DNA of 64,000 bases, taken from NCBI GenBank assembly GCA_021234155.1, contig JAJEKV010000024.1, forward strand, positions 13,550,913-13,614,912, written 5' to 3'. Both the position numbers and the translations under genes were made by a program. Under the pieces are notes generated by a model that was not told where the DNA came from, made no database searches, and saw nothing but the letters and a program-made list of their open reading frames with translations. The stretch comes from Isoetes taiwanensis. Lineage: Eukaryota > Streptophyta > Lycopodiopsida > Isoetales > Isoetaceae. How positions within the stretch are numbered: the stretch's first letter is position 1; each line of letters starts with the position of its first letter. This document shows positions 34,743 to 47,765 of this stretch, in pieces.

Positions 34743-37700
34743 ATTTTCAAGCTTCCAACTTTGTAAAGCTAGGGCTATAGGGGGGTTGATATTCAATTAC
34801 ATCTCATGTGGTCAAACCACTTCCTGGGAACTCTTGTATCATAAAGTGTATGATAGGATTACATTCTTCATTGGCAACATCAGTTCTGGCTCATTATATT
34901 CTGTCAGTATGGGCCATTCGTTTGTTGTACATTTTGAAAATGTGTGGAGTTGCAAGAGCCTTCTGTGAAAGACTATGCAGTAAGAAAACGAAAGTTTTGG
35001 AGTAAGGATTTGTGTTAAGAGTTGTAACTATAAAGAAATGAACAGTGTTGAAAAAGGACGAATTTGCCTTTTTCTAAATATTGACTTTACACTTTGTGAT
35101 ACCAAAAAAGTATTGAATTGTGTCGGCCATCTTCTATGCATTTCTCGTCGGAGCCATTGGTCTGACATCAGCTCAATGACAACAGCTTTCCCTTTGCCGA
35201 AATATTCTACATGCCAAATTTCAGTTATGATATTTTCGAATGTAACGTTTCATTCTCTTTTATTGAGAATATACTTCTTTATTTTCGAATTAAAGCAAGG
35301 AGAGGTTTTCATTTTTAGACATCTTGGGGGCTTTTGGCATCTGGGGCACTTGCATCTATAAAATATAGGTCTCCTTTGTAATACGCCACACTAAAAAACA
35401 AAGAAAAAGAGCATCTCACCAATGCTTTTGACCCTGCTATAGTCATGGCAACCTTAAAGACTCCCTTCCCAAATCCCAAGGACGCATATATTAGATGGTG
35501 ACTTCATCAAACCCCTACAACCCCGCTAGAATCATCCTTGAATCCAGATAAATAGTGGGCGCCACCCAATTAAAGTCACTTCGCATCAAGCAACATGGTA
35601 GCCGCTGTGATCGGGATCTGGGGAACACATCGACGAAAAGGTGCCGCAAGCAGCGACAAGGTGGACAAATCTAGCATGGAAAAAAAGGTCCGTGAAGAGT
35701 CAATCAACAAATCCAGTCACATCAATCTAGCGTTGTCAGCCACATACCTCGTATCGCGGAACATGCAGAGAGCTGGAAAAAGATCAACAAACTGATTCAT
35801 AATTCCATGGAAACAGATCTCCATAATTCCATTACCCCCGTTACTGCTGCTCAATCACGACATATCATTCATATCATACATAGTTAGATGGGCCAAAATG
35901 CACAAGACAAATCTAATGGGATTTATGGGGAATCAAGCTAGAATCATCCACACATCTACTAAGTAGGATTCGCTTCCCAAGCAGCCAAGAGGTGAAAAAT
36001 TGTGTCTCATCATGCAACCATCCTAGCTAAATATAACTGAATCCAACATCATAATTAGTTTCGCACTGATTAGTCAAACACACCTACCAGGAGATACATC
36101 TCCAAAACTAGTCGGGCAAAGAATAAATAAATATGGTTCAACAATATAATGAGATGGTCACTGACATTGCCATCAATAAAAAATATTTCCCTCCCATCGG
36201 TGAGTTGGGTGCATAGCCCACATCTTGTAGCAAAGGCTACTTCTTCTCACCGTGCATAGGTTCTCATATATATATAACTAATAAGTTCGTATGAACTCAA
36301 ACTTTAAATAAAACATATAGATAAACGTGGATCGGGCGACTTTTATGTGCCTGGTTTAGTTAATGCCCTGATCTCCGTGACCTCAATGTTTCCTCTTTTA
36401 TACGCTTTGTCCAACCTATGACATATGTCACGCTTTGGATCGATCAATGCCTTCTTCAATGAAAAGACCATTTGGCACGGAATATAAACAATAAGCAATA
36501 ATGCCAATACTAGTCCCTATGGATCTCTTTCTCTGAAGAAATATTGATCCTTCCGCTTCCAAGACCCCTCGGCTTGTGCACTTGCTGTTTCTTTTAGCAG
36601 TTATCAAATGCCAAGAAATCTCAGTACATGATATCTCCTTGCTGCTACTAAGTGCACTAAAATGCAAGAAAGGGTGTTTTCCTGTTTTAACATCTTGGAA
36701 TGTCTTTTATCATCGGATACCAATCGTACCAAAGTACGAAAATAGACGGTTCTTTAAAAAAGAATTTGAGGATTATTATCGATGCATCACTATATATATT
36801 GCTTGATTGGAAAACCAAGTGATCTCCAACTGTCTGCCAAGAAATTCCAACGCAGTGTCAAATGCCCTTTTATAATCTAGTTTAAGCAAAAGGCAACCCA
36901 CTTAAACTTTTGCACATTAGCCTTATTGTAGTTGTAAGTTCCTAATGTTGGTAAAAGAAGGTTAATCACATCATTCAATCTAGTAGCAAAGATTCAAGAA
37001 AGACATGATGGAAATATCTTAGGATCTTCAGGTTCATGCCTATTTCCTAGTGTGTAGAATAGATATTAAAAAAATTGAAGATGGTATGGGTAAAGAAATA
37101 GCATTCAATCAGCCAAAGAGAAAAGAGACGGATTGTCCACATACTAGTTTCCAATTAGTTAACTAAATCCAAAGTAGAATTGTGATGTAGTCTCCTTCCC
37201 ATGAGCTTGGACTTGTACTGAAGGGGAGCCTGGCATGCCCTTCTCCCATGAGAGCTTGAGCTCAAGCCATCACTCATAAACAATGTGGGACAAACTCTAA
37301 AAACTTAAAGGCATCTTTCTTGGGTATAAATTTAGTTTTCAGTCTAGGCATATGAAATGGGGACTTTCAACCTAAAACTTAGAAGGTATCTCGTAAATTT
37401 TAAGCTAGGTGGAAGGGGTATACAAGAACCTGTATTTTAGCCAAAAAAAATATAAAGGACCTCATAGCTCATAGATTTTGACTGGCAAACTTTTTGGAAA
37501 ATTTTTTCCATGTTGATAATTTTTTTATTCTAATAGTTAGGATATTCGAGTTCCCTGGACCTACACTGCTCATAAATTTGATATCATTATATATATGAAG
37601 AATATTTACGCTTGCTGCCGCTTAACATTTCTCTCTTTCTACTCCTTTCCCCGCATTTATGTTGTTTCAATAAAGACGAATTCTATTAATTCTGCCGTAG

Positions 37701-40500
37701 ATCTGGTCTTGCACGGGACGAAGAGTGTTCGAAAGGGAATTGCACCCTGCCAGAGATTATTTCTTTTCATTTGACCTAGGCTTTTTTGAAACGTAACTCA
37801 GACGGGCCAAGACGTGACATTTCACTTGACTTAGTGTTTGAAATAAATTTAAACCTGCTCGCTGCATTACTTTGTTTTACTTGGACTTAGTGTTTCTCGT
37901 GGTTTGTATTATATTTTTCTTCTTATCATCATGTAACCAAATTGGTTTCTTTTTCTCGCTAATTAAACCAACAAAATTCCCAATGTTTCTTTTGTCAAGG
38001 TAATTCAGTACTTTGTTAGCCTACCATGTGGGAGAACGGGAATCTTCGAATCATATATATTCAAGAGGCTTTGTCCCATTCTAGGAAATCCTTATGGCTT
38101 ACGGCAAATGAAGGATTTTAGAGGTCTTTAGGTGGATCACTTCATCCAATGATGCAGTTTTGCGACTACATATGAATTGCTAGTTATCTGTAGCTGTTCG
38201 TACCTTAGATCATCCATTCTATTATGCTTCCCTTTTACTAGTCCCTCCTTACATTTTGCCAAAAATAAACGTACTGCTGCCCATTTGAACTTCAAAAGCG
38301 ACAATTGGTCTATGATACACGGGATAAAATGCTTTATTCTACTCTGCGTTCAACAAACAATAGTATTCCGTGGAATAGTTCGTGTAAACTGTGTCGGGGC
38401 ATGGGTAATCACAACTGTAGCACTTCTACGCCATTCTTGATGAGCTCAGCATTCATTTTTGAAGTACTATTCATTTGCATGAAATCTAATCTGCAGGCCC
38501 TTCCGCCTGCATACTTTTTTGTAAGCCTCTACAACTATAAACCTTGTCCTTGTGTGTGTTCTTCTACTTATCTAAGCCCATTCCGTAGGCCGGAATACTC
38601 ATCTCATTGGTTATCGAGCGGTAAAATCAACATCAAAAGCCTTTGTTATTTTTATATAATTTTATAGGGACATCATCCCAACAACTTATATGAGTTGCAA
38701 TCCAAAAGTTAGGCAAATCAAGGGTACGCATAAAAATAATCTTTTGAGAGAATGGAATTTGTATGATCCGTTGAGGACGTATAAGAACCCATAAGTGAAA
38801 ATCTTTTGTAGGATCAAACCACGTATATATTCCCTTCCGCTTCCCTATCACCTTTCCATTAGCAAAAACTGGTTCGATAAATGTATGACCGCCTGCGGTG
38901 TCTTCTAAGAAATTCAAAAATCAGTTCATCATGGCTGTTGGTCTCGAGGACATCCAACGCCAACCTACTGAACAAAACAAACAACTGCATAAAAACCACG
39001 TATAAACATAAACATGGATATTGCCCAAAAGCGTAAGCGACCGCGTTCCTCGATTCCCCGTGCACTAATTTGATCTTCAGCGCTAATATGCCTCAACATT
39101 CCGCTTTTAGATGCAAACCAGCTCCCCGATTGTTTATCTAGAACCAAATTTAATATCTAAAGATCCATCTAATTGTCTAGTGTGACTATTCACCATCCTA
39201 ATCTAAATAAATAATTTTGATCAAAATTACCATCCGCTTGCCGGGTAGAATAAAGAACGGTCGCTATTCCAAGTAAGTTGAACAAAGCTTAAATAACCCA
39301 TGTTGGGCTTAGTAGCTCCAAATTCAAACAACTCCGCCATAGCTTGAGGTGTGTGCCCCACTCGCTATCATGTGGCAAGAAACAAAATTCCATAGGAATT
39401 GACTTCCCCATGTTGGCATTTTAGTTATATGCAAAGCCTATTCTTTTCTCTTCTGGATTACAAAATTTCCAATTGGTCATTATTCATTTCCTATATTAAC
39501 ATGGGTGGTGTATCCCTACATCCTCTTATTTTGTCTATCCGTGATATCTCCAAAAGAGTGCATATTTTTCGGATGGACTAGCGCATCATAATTCAAACTG
39601 CTCTTCTATTTCTATCATCTCCTTTAGTCATTGTCAGTCTAATTTCACTAGCCTATCCTTTCTAACCGCTTCTCCATTAACTCGTCATTCACCATTTATT
39701 TCTTTTTAAATTTTATGATCCTCTTATCAGCTATTAGGAAGCTCCACTCATGCATGACTACCTTCCAGTAATAGCATTTCATAATCTTGTGTTCTTCACA
39801 TGCAACTACAATCAACTCCGCCTGACTTTCTAGATCCTCAAAGATATATTCTCATAATTTAAGCTCGCTAGTCATTCTTTAGGGAAACAATTACCTTAAT
39901 CTTTTCATTCCAAATATTTTTACAATCAAGGAAAGAAGGCGGTACCACTGTGCCTCCCAGCCATTGGTGCTACCATTAATTTACAAAATATTAGTTTTGA
40001 AAAAGACTTCTGGGCAGGTACTTTAAGAAACGTGTCCCCTCGATCTTTACAATATAGAGACAGTCGTTGCGGTGACATAAAACTACTCAACAAATGTTTT
40101 GTATACTCAACAAACTACGTAGACCCAAGTTCATGAACTATAGGAATGGTGCCAAAAGATGAAGGAAACATACCAACTTCCTCAATTCAAATTGCGACTT
40201 TCAATGCCGCCGCTAGCAAGAAGAAGGGAAGATGTGCTCGTAACATCGGGCAGTGGAGTCATAAATCACGACAAATTATGTATTAATTTTGACTCTCTAG
40301 ATATATTCCCCGTAAAGCAAAATTAGAGAGCCGGTATCTTAAACTCAACGCCTGTAAATGAGAGGTTTTAATCGGAAGTTTCGAATCCCGCGGCTTCATA
40401 AGTTTTGCTCGCCTCGCTTATTTCTATCCACCGCTATATCCCTCACGACCGCTATAGTATCACACTATAGTTTAATACCGACGGAGTGGATTCTCAGTCT
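34743..40500. other. Long stretch without a recognisable gene
   Basis: Begins with the presumed 3' UTR of the sugar-transferase gene. Beyond ~35400 there are only short frames (plus 38305-38667, minus 38633-38917 and similar) with no domain. 37190-37260 contains GAGCTTGGACTTG...GGCATGCCCTTCTCCCA, faintly like the unit at 3081-3420. At 40324-40397 there is a vaguely tRNA-like string that I did not accept. Confidence 0.4.
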
Positions 40501-40947
40501 CTAATAGAACGCGGCATTAATATCGAAAATAGATGGCGCGCTGGAAAATTTCTTAGAAGGAAATTTTGAAAAGCGCTTATGGAGCACGGTTAGCTCGTTT
40601 AGTTCCGCGCTTTCTATCGCCTGCTCCTCGTAAAATTTATGTTCGCCTGTATCGCAAAATGACATTGTTTCTGGTCCAAATGGAAGGATGCCAGTTTTAC
40701 GTTTGCCTTTTGGTCTCTTCAAGGTATGCCGAATAACGCTCTTCCTGTTCACGCCTCTTTCACCTGCGCACCGCATACATTTGTTCTTAATGCCGATCTG
40801 CGCCAGCTTCTCGCAGTCCGTAGCCCAAAGCGAGCGTCTTTCTTTATTAGTTGTTTCGTGGAAACCCTTTGTTGCGGAGTTTATAATTCTCTCAGCTTGT
40901 GGGTGCCTTTGTGAACAAGGCGTTAGTTTCTTTAGTCTTCGGCGCAT
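40501..40947 (-). CDS. Hypothetical ORF, 148 codons
   Basis: A minus-strand frame rich in Lys, Arg and Glu, with KNKCMRCAGERG in its middle and KRPKGKRKTGILPFG later. One CxxC pair is present but no second pair to complete a zinc site. The plus strand also has an 88-codon frame here, so coding strand is uncertain. Further minus frames continue upstream to 41362 in different phases, which suggests a decayed larger gene or transposon. I do not recognise it. Confidence 0.25.
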   Translation of the reverse strand: MRRRLKKLTPCSQRHPQAERIINSATKGFHETTNKERRSLWATDCEKLAQIGIKNKCMRCAGERGVNRKSVIRHTLKRPKGKRKTGILPFGPETMSFCDTGEHKFYEEQAIESAELNELTVLHKRFSKFPSKKFSSAPSIFDINAAFY

Positions 40948-43900
40948 TAGCTAACTTTACTCTAGCTCTTACGTAGAGATAATAGTGGAATGCCGATTTA
41001 TCTCCTGCGCCTACCTCGTGACGCGAAAAATGATCGCCTTCAAATTTACTCTTTAAGTATGGCGTATCCGGCTCTTCCACTCGCTCTCTGGCTTCGCTTC
41101 GATGGCTCTTGAATGTATAAAACGATAGGCCGCTGCCCATAACATAGTTCTTTCCCCTCGTCGCCATAGAATAGTTGTTTTATCGATCGCGAACTTCGCC
41201 TTTTGTAAACTTTTGTCGATTTTGTAAACTTTGTTGCGTGAGCTCCCTTCCTATCACGCTCGCAAGGTCGCACATTGTGAGATAATGCTCTTTACTTCGG
41301 TACGCAACAAGATTGTGGATGCCATTGGCCATTCTATGCCCGATAAATTTCATGTTGTTCAAAACCGAGTTGTATCATAGAGGCGACGGCTAAAAGTAAT
41401 CGATTGGCATTATATGAACAGTTTTTGGCTTTATGCTAAGATTTGGCATGGATCCGGATCAAGGAGTCGCAAAAACTGGCGACCGTGTATTGAGGTTTTT
41501 GTTCCTTTAATGATGATAGATAGCATTCCGCCTGTTTATCCATACTGCAAATCTCGCATAAGATGGCGTGTTGCGCATGAGCAGACTACACTAGATTTTT
41601 ATGTAAGGAGAAGTCCGCCCAAATTCAGCTTATGGCCTGGCTATTTCCTCAGTTATGGGTGCACAATGTGCTTATATTACAGGTTTGAGGTTTTTGTTTG
41701 CGCAACTACTAGATTTGAGGTACTTTTATGCTCAAAGACTTGTGTCCATATATACGGACCGTTCATTACATCACTCAAATTTAGAAAAGGCCACATGAGA
41801 TCTAGAGACAACAAATATAACCGCTGGAAATCCATTTGGCGCAATATTATTATAAATGCAATCCCGCATTATCTCAAAACAGAATATGGCTTTTAAATGC
41901 TCAAGTAGACCTGTTCCCATTCAAGGTTTTGATCTTTGAGCTTCAGAAATGGAGCAGAAATATGTATTCTGGTCACTCTTGGACTCAGCCTTGGTGTCAA
42001 CGTGAATTTGCAGCTTTCAAATGGAGGCATTTTGAAGAATCCTTTCGAATGAGCATATAGGCCCATTCAAGTTGTTCTTATCTGGAGCTAGCCACTTTGA
42101 TGCAGAATGGGAATCAGAGATTTTGCCAGGTAATTTCTGGTTATTTTTTATTCTCTTGGTACATGTTAATGGGTTACAACTATTTTCCTAGCCTTTTGAA
42201 TCATCATTTCTAGCCCTTTGCATCACCAAGAGAAGTTTTTGTTCTTCTTGAGTTCTCTGATCTTAGCACTTGGCGAAGGATTTGTTTGGGATATTTTAGA
42301 TCCGATTGTCAACATTCAAAATGTAACTCATTGTGAATCGCTTTTGTTTCGAAAAAAGGGCATGGAAATCAATTCACAGAGTATGCCTCTAGGAACACTT
42401 TGAATTACAAATTAAAATCAATCAAATGCCATTATCAATTGTTGCTCACGAAGTCCTATAGCCAAGGGTGCGTATATAAACAGATGAATTCTCCTTATAT
42501 TATATCTTCTATCAAAGACAGATTCGGTAAAAAAAAGCTTCAAAGCCTATGGTTTGGGATCCTTCGCAGGGCAATAATGATATGCTTTGAAGATCACTTG
42601 GAACTCTTGTTTTCACAGCACCCAAGTGTTGCCTTGGTAAAATTCATAGCCATAGAACCTTTATATGTGACAACTTAGTATCTATCTATAAGAGACCTAA
42701 TGTATGTTGTCTAATTTTCTTGCTATCAACATCATGAGAAGCCTTCGCGAAAAGGGTTTAAGATAATCTCAGCCCGGAGTTTTGAACAAGCCTTGAAATT
42801 GTGGTTTTAGGAGGCTATGCAAACTTAATTGATATAAAAAAACATTGAGTTGTTCAAATTTCTCTATGCAAAACATGTTAGGCTATGCAAACTTAATTTC
42901 TACTAAATGTGAAAACTCTATGCATCTTAAGATATTCTCTGAGTTGCAGTGTGCCATCTAGGACTTCACAACATTTAGTATTAAAATGATAAAGTTGTAA
43001 GACATAGTTAAAGCATCAGTATGTGCTTGGGAGCCTGGAAGGTCTATATTTATGGGAATAATATTCTTTTCATGAAGTTGGCGGGTGTATATTTATGGGT
43101 GTATATTTATGGGAACAATGACAAACAATATCCTCACAATAAACACAAATTTATATGCATTGTGTTACTAAAAGTCATCAATCGAAGTATTGGTGGTTGG
43201 GCTTGTGATGTGCATTTGCAAGCAATTTTATGCTCAACACTAAATGCAATGCAATCATGCAACCTTATCTTGGCATAGGTGTGTTAGTAGAGAACTTCTG
43301 ACAGAACTTCTATATAGGGAGGCTTTAATTTAAATTCGTTGAATTACCAAGCACTAAATGTATGAGCTATTAACAACAAAATCTTCACAAAACTTGCAAA
43401 CTTGCAGGTGAAATGTTCCAACATTGCACAAATCTTCAAACTACAGGGTTATGAAGAATGTCGCCTTGCCACCTGCTGACAACTTCAGATATATAACACA
43501 CTGCATGCAATAATACCTGGTTGCTCCTTTTCCATCCAAATACCGACCCCTTGCCAAGTTAAATCTAGCTACATATTTAGTGTGGCACATGCATTGGCAT
43601 GTAATGGGCATGCACCCCATCTATGAACCATTGATCAGTACAAACAAGTAGCCTTTGATTTTGTAGGAAGGTGCAAGGAAGGTTCCTCAAAGGTGATTCT
43701 GTAGCGCATTCCAGTCGCTAGATCAAGCGTTAGATAAATCCTAGCTATTAAGTTTTTATATTAAATTATATTTTTCTTTTAAATGAGAGGGCATCCTCTA
43801 ATAATAAAACGTAGAAGGAGCTGGGCAAGATTTATCTGAATTTAATTTCTGTTTTTCTAATCTATTCAAAGTTAATCTGCATCACTAATTAGGTGCCCTT

Positions 43901-43984
43901 ATTTGGTTGTAAATTCCACACCATTGGATTCCTCTCAATCGAGAGCTTTCCAACGAGTGGTGCTTTTTAGCACCGGTCTGGCCA
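40948..43984. other. Unassigned, possible decayed exons at 41414-42140
   Basis: The plus strand is open at 41414-41896 (160 codons) and 41836-42060 (WTQPWCQREFAAFKWRHFEE), followed in another frame by GPFKLFLSGASHFDAEWESE up to a GT at ~42130. The switch of frame between these pieces and lack of any known motif leave them unassigned. 42700-43980 shows nothing. Confidence 0.3.
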
Positions 43985-45930
43985 TAGTTTGGAGCCAACT
44001 CGATCTGATCCTAAGAATCTTCATTCAATCTTAATGAATCTGTGGTATGTTAAGAATCTAGTAAAATCTTCCTGGATCTGAGAATTAGAGAACTCTCAAT
44101 AGAATCTTAAAGAATTTATAACCACAAGAGAATCTTTATGTAATCTAGTGGAATCCAATGGAATCTACTTAAATCTTAATCTAATCTATGTACACCAAGA
44201 GAATCTAGGGAATCTTCCCCGATCTTGCAACTAGGAGGAACCCTCATTAGAATCTTTAGGACCCATAGGAATCACAAGAGAATCTGCCATGAATCCAGAG
44301 GAATCCAATGGAATCACAAATCCTTGAGAATCTAGGGAAATCTCGATGAAATCCTTTTTAGGAGAATCTAGGGAATCTTCACAGGATTGAGAATCTACAG
44401 AATCTTGGGAATCCTATGGGAATCTTGGGATAATCTGTAGAAGGAATCTATGGGAATCTTCATAAAATTTCTCCGAATCTAGGGAATCTTAGAGAATCTA
44501 ACGAATCTCTTAGAATTCTACAAAATCTATGTAATTTAAAGAATCTAGAGGAATCTTCATGGATCTTGAGGAATCCTAGAGGAATCTCAACATAACCTTA
44601 GGGGAATCTAAAACTTCTTCCTTCATAGGATCTTAGAGAATTCAGGAGAACCCAAATGATGAATCTTGGGATCTATGGATTCATGAGAGAATCTCGAGAA
44701 TCTAGGGGTGTCTTCATAAGATGTAAGGGAAGCTAAAAGAATCTGTATAGACTTCGGAGGAATCTATAGAATCTTATGATAAATCTCTTTTTGAAAATTT
44801 TGGGGAATCTCAAGAGAATCTTAGGGATCATGGGAATCTCAAGAGGAATCTATGGAATCTTCATAGAATACTTCTGAAACGAAAATCTTGATAGGAACTT
44901 AGAGAATCTAGGAGAATCTTACATGTAATCTGGGAAATCATGTGAATCTAGAAATCCTGATGGAATCTTGAGAGCCTAAGGGAATCTCATGGATCTGTAG
45001 AGAGTCTATTATGAGAATCTTTACTTTAGATTCTTGGGATCCATGGGAATCTTGAGAGAATCTAGAGGAATCTTGGAGAATCTACTGAATCTTCATAGAA
45101 TCTAAGGAAAATGTAGGAACTACAAAACTCTAGGGAATCTAGGAGGAATCTCTTATGATCTAGGGAATCTCGAGCAGAATCTTGAGAATCTTGAGGACTT
45201 TCATAGATCTAAGGGAATCTAGGAGAATATACATAGAATCTTAGAAATGCAGAAATCTGATAATCTTTGAAAATCTAGGGGAATCTCCCTCAGAGAATTT
45301 CAAGAATCTTAAGAGGACCACACCTGTATATGTTTTAAGTGTGGTGACTCTTGGAATCTTAATGGAATCTATGGTACTTTTAATTGAATCTAGGGAATCT
45401 TCCTAGAATCTTTCTCAATCTAAAGGAATCTCAAGACAATATTGAATCTATAGAAATCAAAAGAGAAATCCCTTTATGTAATCTAGAGGAATCCAAGGAA
45501 TTCCTATAAAATCTTTGACGCTGAGGAATGTTGGATGGAATCTTTTGAGAATCTGTAAAATGTTCACAGATCTTTAGAGAATCTAAGTAGGTACATGAAT
45601 CTTGGGGAATCTCGTGAATCTTCGAGTCTAGAGAAATTAAGAAAATCTTCTTAAAATCTTGAGAATCTCTCGAAATCTTAGAAAGGGAAACTTTATAGAA
45701 TCTAAGAACGTGAGGGAGAATCTACAAAGAATCTTGGAGAATCTAGAGGAATCTTGGGATAATCTTTATAATCTAGAGGAATGTTAATAGAACCCTGAGA
45801 ATCTTGAGGAATTTTCTATATAATCCAAAAGGAATCTAGGAGAATATACATGAATCTCGAGAAATGTAGTGAATCTTGGATAGCTTTGAAAATTGTGTAA
45901 TTCATTTAATCTTAAGAATCTAGAGAGTCT
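43985..45930 (+). repeat. GAATCT hexamer array, ~1.95 kb
   Basis: Same structure and orientation as 29510-30640 but longer and cleaner. In 45001-45240 I count 13 exact GAATCT cores (about one per 18 bp), and in a local run near 45050-45110 successive cores start 11, 10, 10, 9 and 11 bp apart. Chance expectation is one per ~4 kb. The array ends ~740 bp from the stop codon of the TPK gene (which reads toward it). Confidence 0.92.
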
Positions 45931-46672
45931 TTCTACACTGGTATATTTGTGGTGGTTATTTTTCACATGGCTTCGTCACAAATTTCTCCAAATGTGTAGG
46001 CCCTAAATATTAATAAACTTGTATACGTATAACTCTTCTCCCATGGATATGATCTACTCCCCCACCTTATAGACAATTATCATAAATTTGATGATGAGCA
46101 TATACTTAAAGTTCCACGTGAGAAAGAGTAGACAAATGGGATTTGCCTCGTGTGTGAACAGAGAAGGTTAGACACAATGGGTTCTCATGTAGCGTGAAAA
46201 GGCCTCGTTTCTTGTGGAAGAAATCACTAAAATCTTATGATCTTTTAAATGGTAGACCGCTAGCTATCTTGAAGTTCAAACCAATACAATTTGCCAGAGG
46301 GGTAGATTTAGAAATATCACTTGTTGACCTTGTTTGTACAAACTGCTCTCCCAATGTACAACCAAGAGTGCTCCCGTTCTTAAGATTGATGGAGGAAGAA
46401 AAATGCATGTAGCATCATATGCCTGGATGCGTCATTTGATTTCATCAGCCAAGTTTCCTGTGCAGCGTGTAATCTGGCCTCGAAAGCAGAGAGGCTAACA
46501 TAAAGCACAGTGCCTAACTGGCTAAATTGCTAGGAAAAGCAAAGAACAAGCAGCACAGATATGTTCCTTGAGACTGCATCTATTGATGAGAAAGCAATGC
46601 CATGAACCCTATCCTTAAGATTCCAGCCAAATGGTTCTAAAATAGCACGTTGTGACATATGCGAAACGGTGT
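45931..46672. other. Spacer between GAATCT array and TPK gene
   Basis: Presumably includes the TPK 3' UTR on the minus strand. A plus frame at 46194-46412 (72 codons) has no recognisable domain and is not called. Confidence 0.4.
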
Positions 46673-47765
46673 CTATTTAGGAAGTATAACAACATAGTTA
46701 GCATCCTTTTCTTTCTCGCTGCTACAACATTTCTGGAACTGCTTGGATTTTAAACGGATAAAAGTGATTGTTCCTGATGCATTTTGCCAATTCCGGTGGA
46801 ACTGGTCAAAATACTTCCTTGGCTACCTCTGCCTTCGTTATTTTTCCATCTCTCAGCTTAAATATGATAAACTCAGAAGCACTGCACCAACACTTGAAGC
46901 AGCAAATGGTGAGAAAGTGTTCTAGGGAGGAAACAAAGAATGAAATAACACCACTCACCTAACCACTTGATCATTGTCTGCATCTGCAGCTTCAATATCC
47001 AAAACGGTGATCTTCCCTTGTGACAACACCTGCCACGAATTAAGGTTTGCTGCCTCGCGAGCGGAGCATTCTGCAATGTAACAAATGAGCTGGAGCAAGT
47101 GCAAATAATAAAAATTCCGCCAACCACTCGCTGCAAATGCCCTACCAGTTATTGTGCTGGAAACTCTCATCCCCATAGCCAAGGGTGGTCATAGTGACAC
47201 AGACACAATAGAGTGCATCCACTAAGTTCAAATGCTCCACCTTAATTAGCACAAGTGTTCCTATGCCAATAATAGCGAACAGAACTACAACGCCAAACAT
47301 TTGTGCTCTTAAAAATTTCTTCATTTCTTCACAATGGTAGGGTATGTTTCGGAACATTTGCATGCCTCGAATCCTTTCCTGTTTTTCCACAAGATAGTTT
47401 GCAGCTTCACCAAGTAGTAATCCGGCAAGTGCAAAACCAGAAAGGACAAATGCACATGTCAATAGCTTTGCTGGAATTGTAGCAGGAACAATGTCCCCAT
47501 ATCCAACAGTTGTCATTGTCACAACAGTAAAGTACAAGGCATCAACCACACCCGTTGTTGAATGCGCATCAAGATTAGTTCTATAGACGGTAGAACAAAA
47601 TACACCAAGCAAAAGGTATACAGAAAGAAAAATAAGTGTTCTTTGAAATGTTGAAACATTGTAACTCGTCCTAAGCTTTGGCTCTGGCACAGGTTTTATA
47701 TCATAAGTATTACGCCCAATATGAGCAGAATACGTACCGTCTGAGGTTCCAGGGCGATACTGCAT
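46673..47765 (-). CDS. Two-pore potassium channel (TPK/KCO), 3' half frame-disrupted
   Basis: A plant tandem-pore K+ channel, usually vacuolar and calcium-regulated. The first segment (47765 to ~47163) is intact: TM1 near residues 42-62, pore 1 TTVGYGD (GYGD 88-91), TM2 100-120, TM3 152-174, pore 2 TTLGYGD (196-199). Downstream, TM4 (GRAFA to LICYIAE) is recognisable but split by small indels between ~47165 and ~47090. Then comes GKITVLDIEAADADNDQVV; a 77-bp GT-AG intron (46958-46882, phase 2) joins it to SASEFIIFKL, completing a canonical EF-hand loop DADNDQVVSASE. An extra T near 46805 breaks the frame again before a second, degenerate EF-hand and a TAG at 46673-46675. The N terminus lacks the RSxSxP 14-3-3 site of Arabidopsis TPK1, so an upstream exon may be missing. 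Either a young pseudogene or a gene with sequence errors. Confidence 0.85.

Noticed and set aside
40324-40397. tRNA-like string ending TTTCGAATCCCGCGG
   Set aside because: Acceptor arms pair only with an indel, D arm and anticodon arm cannot be built convincingly.
40683-40760. Plus frame RLPFGLFK, resembling the gypsy reverse-transcriptase motif (MPFGLTNAP)
   Set aside because: No other RT motif within 600 bp on that strand in any frame; match too short.
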